Under the pieces are notes generated by a model. That model did not search any database and was not told the DNA's origin. It was given only the letters and a program-made list of their open reading frames with translations. The translations under genes and the position numbers were made by a program. A stretch of DNA of 64,000 nucleotides from Bradyrhizobium sp. CSA207 (GTDB lineage: Bacteria; Pseudomonadota; Alphaproteobacteria; Rhizobiales; Xanthobacteraceae): positions 1-64,000 of the forward strand of contig NZ_JAACFT010000025.1 of assembly GCF_029051685.1 (NCBI RefSeq). Direction: 5' to 3'. Shown in pieces: positions 50,473-57,447 of this stretch (positions within the stretch are counted from its first letter, which is position 1; every line of letters starts with the position of its first letter).

Positions 50473-51096
50473 ATGAGCGACCTTCATCATCACGACCACG
50501 ATCATTCGGAACTGTCCGAGACCGAGCTGCGCGTGCGCGTGCTCGAGACGATCCTGACCGAAAAAGGCTATGTCGAGCCGGCGGCATTAGACGCCATTAT
50601 CCAGGCCTACGAGACCAAGATCGGCCCGCACAACGGCGCGCGCGTCGTCGCCAAGGCCTGGACCGATCCGGCCTTCAAGACAGCGCTGCTGGAGGACGGC
50701 TCCAAGGCGATCGGCACGCTCGGCCATGTCAGCCGCGTCGGCGACCACCTCGTCGTGATCGAGAACACGCCGCAGCGGCACAACATGGTCGTATGCACGC
50801 TCTGCTCCTGCTACCCCTGGGAAATGCTCGGGCTGCCTCCGGTCTGGTACAAGGCCGCGCCCTACCGCTCGCGCGCGGTCAAGGACCCGCGCGGCGTGCT
50901 CGCCGATTTCGGCGTCACGGTGCCCACGGACACGGAAATCCGGGTGTGGGATTCGACGGCGGAAACGCGCTTTTTGGTGCTGCCGATGCGGCCCGAAGGC
51001 ACCGAAGGCTGGAGTGAGGAGCAGCTCGCCGAGCTCGTCACCCGCGATTCCATGATCGGCACTGGTTTTCCCAAAAAGCCAGGAGCGCCGTCGTGA
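50473..51096 (+). CDS. nthA: nitrile hydratase alpha subunit (cobalt type)
   Basis: Subunit of 207 residues. The metal claw is VCTLCSCYPW at residues 107-116. Thr in CTLCSC marks the non-corrin cobalt type (iron enzymes have CSLCSC). The two later cysteines are normally oxidised to sulfinic and sulfenic acid. The N-terminus is His-rich (HHHDHDHSE), which may help metal loading. With the beta subunit it hydrates nitriles to amides in the cytoplasm. The stop overlaps the nthB start (GTGA). Confidence 0.95.
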   Translation: MSDLHHHDHDHSELSETELRVRVLETILTEKGYVEPAALDAIIQAYETKIGPHNGARVVAKAWTDPAFKTALLEDGSKAIGTLGHVSRVGDHLVVIENTPQRHNMVVCTLCSCYPWEMLGLPPVWYKAAPYRSRAVKDPRGVLADFGVTVPTDTEIRVWDSTAETRFLVLPMRPEGTEGWSEEQLAELVTRDSMIGTGFPKKPGAPS

Positions 51097-51752
51097 ACGG
51101 CGTGCATGACATGGGCGGCATGGACGGGTTCGGCAAGGTCGAGCCCGAGCCCAACGAGCCGACCTTCCACGCCGGCTGGGAAGCACGCGTGCTGGCGATG
51201 GTGCGTGCGATGGGCGCCGCCGGGGCATTCAACATCGACACCTCGCGGTTCTATCGCGAGACGCTGCCGCCGCATGTCTACCTGTCCAGCTCCTATTACC
51301 AGAAATGGTTCCTTGGGCTTGAGGAGATGCTGCTCGCCAAGGGCTACATCGCCAAGGAGGACGTCGCTGCTGGCCACGCAGTGCAGCCGGCGAAGCCGCT
51401 CAAGCACGGCAAGTTAGGTGTGGGCGACGTCGAGCGAACAATGGTGCGCGGAAAATTCGCGCGGCCTGCCCTGGCGCCCGCCAAATTCAAGATCGGCGAC
51501 CGCGTGCGCGCCAGGAACATCCACCCAGCGACGCACACCCGGCTGCCACGCTATGTGCGCGGCCATGTCGGCGTGGTCGAGCTGAACCACGGCTGTCATG
51601 TCTTTCCGGATTCGGCGGCGATGGAGCTCGGCGAAAATCCGCAATGGCTTTACACGGTCGTGTTCGAAGGCCGCGATCTCTGGGGCGCGGACGGCGATCC
51701 GACCTCGAAAATATCGATCGACGCGTTCGAGCCGTACCTGGATCCGGCGTGA
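51093..51752 (+). CDS. nthB: nitrile hydratase beta subunit
   Basis: Subunit of 219 residues beginning MNGVHDMGGMDGFGKVEPEP, the diagnostic start of the family. It includes FHAGWEARVLAMVRAMGAAG, HVYLSSSYYQKWFLGLEEML, GDRVRARNIHPATHTRLPRY and an SH3-like C-terminal barrel. GTG start, coupled to nthA. The stop overlaps the next ATG by one base. Confidence 0.95.
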   Translation: MNGVHDMGGMDGFGKVEPEPNEPTFHAGWEARVLAMVRAMGAAGAFNIDTSRFYRETLPPHVYLSSSYYQKWFLGLEEMLLAKGYIAKEDVAAGHAVQPAKPLKHGKLGVGDVERTMVRGKFARPALAPAKFKIGDRVRARNIHPATHTRLPRYVRGHVGVVELNHGCHVFPDSAAMELGENPQWLYTVVFEGRDLWGADGDPTSKISIDAFEPYLDPA

Positions 51753-52132
51753 TGAGCGGCACACTTGCTGCCGCTGCGACGGCGGCCATACCGAGCATTC
51801 CGCGCGACGACGACGGCCCGGTGTTCCGCGCACCCTGGGAGGCTCACGCGTTCGCGATGGCGCTGACGCTGCACGAGCGCGGCGTGTTCACCTGGCCGGA
51901 ATGGGCCGCGGCTCTCGCCGACGAGATCGAGCGCGCGCAGACCGCCGGCGATCCTGATACGGGCGAGACCTATTATCTGCACTGGCTCGCCACGCTGGAG
52001 GGACTCGTCGCGCGCAAGGGCGTCGCCTCGTCGGAAACGCTGCACCGCTACCGCGACGCCTGGGACCACGCTGCCGACCGCACCCCTCACGGCAAGCCGA
52101 TCGAACTGCGGCCGGAGGATTTTGCGGGTTAG
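51752..52132 (+). CDS. nitrile hydratase accessory/activator protein
   Basis: Protein of 126 residues related to the N-terminal part of the beta subunit: FRAPWEAHAFAMALTLHERG and FTWPEWAAALADEIERA, then GETYYLHWLATLEGLVARKG. In cobalt nitrile hydratases such proteins (P14K, NhlE type) swap alpha subunits and insert cobalt. The start overlaps the nthB stop (TGATG), which fixes it. It completes a three-gene operon. No nitrilase, amidase or cobalt permease follows. Confidence 0.92.
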   Translation: MSGTLAAAATAAIPSIPRDDDGPVFRAPWEAHAFAMALTLHERGVFTWPEWAAALADEIERAQTAGDPDTGETYYLHWLATLEGLVARKGVASSETLHRYRDAWDHAADRTPHGKPIELRPEDFAG

Positions 52133-52174
52133 TCGCCTGCTCACCGTGTGGGCGCTGTTCGCCTCAACCGACAC

Positions 52175-52277
52175 TGTCATTCCCCGCGAAGGCGGGGAAT
52201 CCAGTACGCCGCGGCCTTTCCGTATCCTCGCACCGTCTCTGGAATACTGGATCACCCGGCTTCGCGGGTGATGACGG
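52175..52277. repeat. composite palindromic repeat (BIME-like)
   Basis: Two hairpins, CCCCGCGAAGGCGGGG (52182-52197) and CACCCGGCTTCGCGGGTG (52253-52270), are enclosed by matching flanks (GTCATTCC, AATCCAGTA and TACTGGATC, GTGATGAC). The flanks pair, so the whole unit forms one long structure. I recall it as a very frequent repeat in Bradyrhizobium. It lies between the convergent nitrile hydratase operon and queC. Confidence 0.8.
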
Positions 52278-52309
52278 CGGAGATGGCAGGAACAGCGGAG
52301 GCAAACGCA

Positions 52310-53023
52310 CTACGCCCGCGCCACATACTCCCGCCACCCCTTCGCCCGCAGGCTGCACGCCGGGCACTCGCCGCATCCATATCCCCACTCGTGCTGCGCG
52401 CCGCGTTCGCCGAGATAGCAGGTGTGCGACTGCTCGCGGATGAGATCGACCAGTCCGTCGCCGCCGAGGTCATGCGCGAGCTTCCAGGTCGCGGCCTTGT
52501 CGATCCACATCAACGGCGTGTGCAGCTCGAATTGTCTCGCCATCCCCAGCGAGAGCGCGGCCTGCATGGCGCGGATAGTCTCGTCGCGGCAATCGGGATA
52601 GCCGGAATAGTCGGTCTCGCACATGCCGCCGACAATGTGGGTGATGCCGCGCCGGTAGGCCAGCGCTGCGGCGAAGGTCAGGAATATCAGATTGCGGCCG
52701 GGCACGAATGTGTTGGGCAGCCCGTCGGCGCCCATCTTGATCGCGACATCGCGCGTTAGTGCCGTATCCGAGATCGCGGCCAGTGTCGGGATCGACAGCG
52801 TGTGGCTCTCGCTAAGCTTGTCCGCCCAGTCCGGACGCAGCGTCTTGACGCCAGCGAACAGGCTGTCACGGCAAGCAAGCTCGATCGCATGGCGCTGGCC
52901 ATAGTCGAACCCCACCGTTTCCACGCGCGCGAAGCGGCTCAAGGCCCAGGCGAGGCAGGTGGTGGAGTCCTGGCCGCCGGAAAACAGCACCAGCGCGGTT
53001 CCGGATGAAAATGCGTCACTCAT
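52310..53023 (-). CDS. queC: 7-cyano-7-deazaguanine synthase
   Basis: Enzyme of 237 residues in queuosine synthesis that converts 7-carboxy-7-deazaguanine to preQ0 using ATP and ammonia. The PP-loop is LFSGGQDSTTCLAWAL. The FVPGRN segment (NTFVPGRNLIFLTFAAALAY) is typical. Zinc ligands lie in GYGCGECPACSLRAKGW. ATG 53023 is used since the PP-loop must be near the start. No other que genes are nearby. Divergent from mazG. Confidence 0.95.
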   Translation of the reverse strand: MSDAFSSGTALVLFSGGQDSTTCLAWALSRFARVETVGFDYGQRHAIELACRDSLFAGVKTLRPDWADKLSESHTLSIPTLAAISDTALTRDVAIKMGADGLPNTFVPGRNLIFLTFAAALAYRRGITHIVGGMCETDYSGYPDCRDETIRAMQAALSLGMARQFELHTPLMWIDKAATWKLAHDLGGDGLVDLIREQSHTCYLGERGAQHEWGYGCGECPACSLRAKGWREYVARA

Positions 53024-53165
53024 GGCCCCGCGCTTTAGCACTGCGGACGCTACTCGCCAATCTGGCCCGTCAATCGGTGGAAATCGGTCCGTTCCGCCGG
53101 CTTGCGCTGGGAACGGCGGGCCGCTTTTGGCATAAGGCTTGAGACCCAGGAGACGCCCCCCCGCA

Positions 53166-54017
53166 ATGACCCCTTCCCGCGACATTTCCCGCCTGATCGA
53201 GATCATGGCGGCGCTGCGCACGCCAGCGACCGGCTGCCCCTGGGACCTTGAGCAGAACTTTGCGACGATCGCGCCTTACACCATCGAGGAGGCCTACGAG
53301 GTGGTCGACGCGATCGACCGCGGCGATCTCGACGATTTGCGCGAGGAGCTTGGGGATCTGCTGTTGCAGGTCGTGTTCCATGCCCAGATGGCGGAGGAGC
53401 AGAATGCGTTTGCCTTCGGCGACGTCGTCGAGGCCATCACCCGCAAGATGATCCGCCGCCATCCCCACGTCTTCGCCGACAAGGATGGCAACCTCGCCTC
53501 CTCCCACGTCAAGGAAGTCTGGGACCGCATCAAGACCGAGGAGAAGGTCGAGCGCGCCGCGCGCCGGCCGCAGGAGGAGATCTCGCACAAATCGCTGCTC
53601 TCGGGCGTGAAGGCCGGCCAGCCGGCGTTGACGCGCGCCATGGAGCTCCAGCGCAAGGCCTCGAGCGTCGGCTTCGACTGGAACGACCCGCGCGCCGTGT
53701 TGCAAAAGATCCGCGAAGAAGCAGACGAGATCGAAGCTGCACTCGACCGCAACGACAAGCAGGAGCTCGCAGAAGAGACCGGCGACCTGATGTTTGCGCT
53801 CGTCAACCTCGCCCGCCACATCGATGCCGATCCGGAAGCCGCGCTGCGCATGACGAATGTAAAATTCGAGCGCCGCTTTGCCTATATCGAGCGCGCGCTG
53901 GAGGCGCAGGGACGGACGCTGGAGCAGACGACGCTGGCAGAGATGGACGCGCTGTGGAATGCCGCGAAGGGGGACGAGAAGCCGGCGTCAGAGGGGCGCA
54001 ACGAAGCTCGCCGCTAA
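53166..54017 (+). CDS. mazG: nucleoside triphosphate pyrophosphohydrolase MazG
   Basis: Protein of 283 residues with two MazG domains. The first begins LRTPATGCPWDLEQNFATIA and has EEAYEVVDAI and EELGDLLLQVVFHAQMAEE metal ligands. The second has IREEADEIEAALD and EETGDLMFALVNLARHI. It hydrolyses (d)NTPs to NMPs and pyrophosphate, cleaning the nucleotide pool. ATG 53166 fits the family start. It is convergent with hflX across a repeat. Confidence 0.95.
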   Translation: MTPSRDISRLIEIMAALRTPATGCPWDLEQNFATIAPYTIEEAYEVVDAIDRGDLDDLREELGDLLLQVVFHAQMAEEQNAFAFGDVVEAITRKMIRRHPHVFADKDGNLASSHVKEVWDRIKTEEKVERAARRPQEEISHKSLLSGVKAGQPALTRAMELQRKASSVGFDWNDPRAVLQKIREEADEIEAALDRNDKQELAEETGDLMFALVNLARHIDADPEAALRMTNVKFERRFAYIERALEAQGRTLEQTTLAEMDALWNAAKGDEKPASEGRNEARR

Positions 54018-54165
54018 GTCAGCTGTCATCCTGGCGGAAAGCCAGGACCCATTACCGCGACTGCAGTTTGTTGACGCATGTCGGAGCCACCGGCGTGCCA
54101 ATTTCTCACCGCTTGTGGTAATGGATCCCGGATCTGCGCTTACGCTTGTCCGGGACGACGTGGAG
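54018..54165. repeat. palindromic intergenic repeat
   Basis: The outer stretch TGTCATCCTGGCGGAAAGCC with CCATTACCGC is mirrored by GTGGTAATGG and CCCGGATC...GTCCGGGACGAC (about 54024-54160). Inner dyads include GGATCCCGGATC and GTCCGGGAC. It is another REP-like element filling the gap between mazG and hflX, different in sequence from the other families in this window. Confidence 0.6.
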
Positions 54166-54170
54166 AGAGA

Positions 54171-55550
54171 TCACGCCACCCGCGGCACGGCGTCGAACCG
54201 GTTGACCACGATATCCCGCTTGGTCTCATCCACCCGCACGGTCATGTCGAAGCGGCCGTCGTGCAGCTCTTTCGCCAGCACCTCGGCATTGCGATGCAGC
54301 CAGCTGATGCCGGCTCCGTCGGCGGCATCGATCGAGAGATCGAGCGTGGTGCGTTTGGCAGCTAAGCGCTCCTCGATCGCGGCAAGCAGCGCATCGATCC
54401 CCTCGCCTGACACGGCGGAGACCAGCATCGCCGGATGATCCTCCGGCCTGCGCGCGGCGATGTTCAGGAGTTCCTCGCGCTGCTCTGCGCCATAGCGATC
54501 GATCTTGTTCCAGACCTCGATGATGCGGCCGGAATCGTCGGGGTTGATGCCGAGCTGGCGCAGCACCGCATCGACGTCGCTCTGCTGCGCCTCGGCGTCC
54601 TCATGCGAGATGTCGCGAACATGCAGGATGACGTCAGCTTCCAGCACCTCCTCCAGCGTGGCGCGGAAGGCGGCGACGAGCTGTGTCGGCAGATTGGAGA
54701 TGAACCCGACGGTGTCTGACAGCATCGCCTTGCCGCCATGCGGCAGGCTGAGCGCGCGCAAGGTCGGATCGAGGGTGGCGAACAGCATGTCGGCAGCCTG
54801 CACGTCGGCGCGTGTCAGGCGGTTGAACAGCGTCGACTTGCCGGCATTGGTGTAGCCAACCAGCGCGACGACGCGATAAGGCACCCGCTGACGACCGGCG
54901 CGGTGCAGGCGCCGTGTGGCCTGAACCTTCTTCAGTTCGCCTTCGAGTTTGGAGATGCGCTCCTGGATCAGGCGGCGGTCCGCTTCGATCTGGGTCTCGC
55001 CGGGACCGCCCATGAATCCGAAGCCGCCACGCTGGCGTTCGAGATGGGTCCAGGAGCGTACGAGGCGCGAGCGCTGGTAGTTGAGGTGCGCGAGCTCGAC
55101 TTGGAGCGAGCCTTCCTTGGTCTTGGCGCGGCGGCCGAAGATTTCGAGGATCAGGCCGGTGCGGTCGAGCACCTTGGCTTGCAACTCCTTCTCGAGATTG
55201 CGCTGCTGGATCGGCGCAAGCGCGCAATCCATCACCACGAGCTCGACATCGAGGCTCTTGGCCAGCGCGGCGATCTCCTCGACCTTGCCCTTGCCGACAT
55301 AAGTGGCGGGGCGGATCTGGCTGATCGGCGCGATAATGGCATCCGCGATGACGAGATCGATCGCGCGCGCGAGGCCGGCGGCTTCATCGAGCCGGGCCTC
55401 GGCGTCGCGCAGGACATGACTCTCCGATTGCGTGTCGGCACCGCCTGCGCGCACTCGCAAGTAGGGGCCGATGACAAGCACCCGCCCCGTCTGCTTAGCC
55501 CCGGCCGACCGCGGACGGTCGGCCTCCCCGTCAAAATTCCGGGGTTCCAA
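54171..55550 (-). CDS. hflX: ribosome-associated GTPase HflX
   Basis: GTPase of 459 residues. The HflX N-terminal domain (YVGKGKVEEIAALAKSLDVE), then GGFGFMGGPGETQIEADRRL, precede the G domain. The G domain has G1 GYTNAGKSTLFN, G3 DTVGFISNLPTQLV and G4 NKID. HflX binds the 50S subunit and can split stalled or stressed ribosomes. The frame opens at TTG 55550, which is 11 bases after the hfq stop; hfq-hflX is a conserved operon. Confidence 0.94.
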   Translation of the reverse strand: MEPRNFDGEADRPRSAGAKQTGRVLVIGPYLRVRAGGADTQSESHVLRDAEARLDEAAGLARAIDLVIADAIIAPISQIRPATYVGKGKVEEIAALAKSLDVELVVMDCALAPIQQRNLEKELQAKVLDRTGLILEIFGRRAKTKEGSLQVELAHLNYQRSRLVRSWTHLERQRGGFGFMGGPGETQIEADRRLIQERISKLEGELKKVQATRRLHRAGRQRVPYRVVALVGYTNAGKSTLFNRLTRADVQAADMLFATLDPTLRALSLPHGGKAMLSDTVGFISNLPTQLVAAFRATLEEVLEADVILHVRDISHEDAEAQQSDVDAVLRQLGINPDDSGRIIEVWNKIDRYGAEQREELLNIAARRPEDHPAMLVSAVSGEGIDALLAAIEERLAAKRTTLDLSIDAADGAGISWLHRNAEVLAKELHDGRFDMTVRVDETKRDIVVNRFDAVPRVA

Positions 55551-55561
55551 TCAGATCACTC

Positions 55562-55810
55562 TCAAGCCGGCTGATCCTCGCCGCCTTCAAACAACTGGAT
55601 CGGAGCGCCCGGCATAATGGTCGAGATCGCATGCTTGTAGACGAGCTGCGAGTGACCGTCGCGCCGAAGCAGCAAACAGAAATTGTCGAACCAGGTCACG
55701 ATGCCCTGGAGCTTCACTCCGTTGACCAGAAAGATCGTCAGTGGCGTCTTGGTTTTGCGAACGTGATTAAGGAAGGTGTCCTGCAGGTTTTGTGCGCGGT
55801 CTGCCGCCAT
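55562..55810 (-). CDS. hfq: RNA chaperone Hfq
   Basis: Protein of 82 residues. The Sm1 region is FLNHVRKTKTPLTIFLVNG with KLQGIVTWFDNFCLLLRRDG, and the Sm2 motif is YKHAISTIMP, all as in alphaproteobacterial Hfq. It forms a hexamer that pairs small RNAs with mRNAs; in rhizobia it (NrfA) is also needed for nifA expression. The C-terminus is short. It lies between ntrX and hflX. Confidence 0.97.
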   Translation of the reverse strand: MAADRAQNLQDTFLNHVRKTKTPLTIFLVNGVKLQGIVTWFDNFCLLLRRDGHSQLVYKHAISTIMPGAPIQLFEGGEDQPA

Positions 55811-56059
55811 TGTTTTTTTCTCGCTTTGAGTTTCTTTTTATTGCGCCGGTTGCGGCCCTCTCTTGAAAATTGTGGGGCCTCGTCCGGTTGCCGTCCCTCA
55901 TGAGATCCCCCTCGGAAGGACAGCGTCACGATTAGAGGACAGGTCGGGTTATTAGGCAAGCCGCTTCACGCGCCAGCCCGCGCCGTATTGCCCCGAAAAA
56001 CTACGGAAATCGATGGTTTTTCTCGCCCAATGCTCAGGTGTGGCTGCAGCGTGGCGTCG

Positions 56060-57430
56060 TCAACCGACGCCGAGCGCCTTCAGCTTTCGGTGCAACGCCG
56101 AGCGTTCCATGCCAACGAACTCCGCCGTGCGAGAAATATTTCCTGAAAAACGGCTGATCTGGGCAATCAAATAGTCGCGCTCGAACACTTCGCGCGCCTC
56201 GCGCAGCGGCAGGCCCATGATGTGCTCGCCATTGTTGCTGGTCGGCATCGCCGGCACCATCGAGCCGACGTCCTGCGGCAGCATGTCCGCGGTGATGATC
56301 ACCTCCGGCCCGCCGGCGGCGAGAATCATGACTCTTTCAACGTTGTTGCGGAGCTGGCGCACATTGCCCGGCCAGACATGGGATTGCAGCACTGCCATCG
56401 CATCCTGCCCGATCTGGCGCCTGGGCAGGCCGCTGCCGGCCGAAATCTGCTCCATGAAATAGTCGATCAGTTCCGGAATGTCCTCGCGCCGCTCCGACAG
56501 CGCCGGCACGCGGATCGGCACGACCGAAAGGCGATGGTAGAGGTCCTCGCGGAAATGACCCGCCGCGATCTCCTCCTCCAGGTTGCGCGCGGTGGACGAG
56601 ATGATGCGCACGTCGACTTGCACCTTGCCGGCGCCGCCGACACGTTGGAACGACTGCTCGACCAGCACGCGCAGGATCTTGTTCTGGGTCTCACGCGGCA
56701 TGTCCGCGATCTCGTCGATGAACAACGTGCCGCCATGGGCTTCCTCGAGCGCGCCCGGCTTTCGCGGCTGCTCGCCGTTGGACTGCTCGACGCCGAACAA
56801 CTCGTGCTCCATGCGCTCGGGCGTGATCGCGGCGGCGTTGATCACGACGAACGGGCCATCGGCGCGGCCCGAGGCCATATGCAGCGTACGCGCGGTCAAT
56901 TCCTTGCCGGCGCCGGCAGGGCCGACGATCAGGATGCGGCTGTTGGCCTTGGCCGCGCGCTCGATGGTCTGGCGCAGCTGGTTCATGCTGGGCGAGCGGC
57001 CGACGAGCGAGCTTGCGCTCGGTGCGAGCTGCTTCAGTTCCTTGACCTCGCGCTTGAGCCGCGAGTTCTCCAGCGCCCTGGTCGCGACCAGGATCAGCCG
57101 GTCGGCCTTGAACGGCTTCTCGATGAAATCGTAGGCGCCGCGCTTGATTGCTGCGACCGCGGTCTCGATGTTGCCGTGACCGGAGATCATCACCACCGGC
57201 AGATCGGCATTGTCCTTCTTGACCTGCTCCAGCAGTTGCAAGCCGTCGAGCTTGGAGCCCTGGAGCCAGATGTCGAGGAACACCAGATGCGGCCTGCGGT
57301 TCGCGATCTCGGCCAGCGCCGTGTCGCTGTCGCGCGCGGTCCGGGTGACGAACCCCTCGTCTTCGAGAATGCCCGCAACGAGATCCCGAATATCGGCCTC
57401 ATCGTCGACAATCAGAATTTCACTAGCCAT
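56060..57430 (-). CDS. ntrX: nitrogen response regulator NtrX
   Basis: Regulator of 456 residues: receiver domain (phospho-acceptor Asp 53 in VFLDIWLQGSKLDG), AAA+ domain (Walker A-like IVGPAGAGKELTARTL, Walker B GGTLFIDEIADMP) and a Fis-type HTH (ISRTAEFVGMERSALHRKLK). The GAFTGA loop that contacts sigma-54 is absent: after HELFG the sequence reads VEQSNGEQPRKPGALEEA. It therefore probably regulates without classical sigma-54 activation, as reported for other alphaproteobacterial NtrX. It is encoded 17 bases after ntrY. Confidence 0.95.
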   Translation of the reverse strand: MASEILIVDDEADIRDLVAGILEDEGFVTRTARDSDTALAEIANRRPHLVFLDIWLQGSKLDGLQLLEQVKKDNADLPVVMISGHGNIETAVAAIKRGAYDFIEKPFKADRLILVATRALENSRLKREVKELKQLAPSASSLVGRSPSMNQLRQTIERAAKANSRILIVGPAGAGKELTARTLHMASGRADGPFVVINAAAITPERMEHELFGVEQSNGEQPRKPGALEEAHGGTLFIDEIADMPRETQNKILRVLVEQSFQRVGGAGKVQVDVRIISSTARNLEEEIAAGHFREDLYHRLSVVPIRVPALSERREDIPELIDYFMEQISAGSGLPRRQIGQDAMAVLQSHVWPGNVRQLRNNVERVMILAAGGPEVIITADMLPQDVGSMVPAMPTSNNGEHIMGLPLREAREVFERDYLIAQISRFSGNISRTAEFVGMERSALHRKLKALGVG

Positions 57431-57447
57431 GGGTCGCGCCTGTCTTG

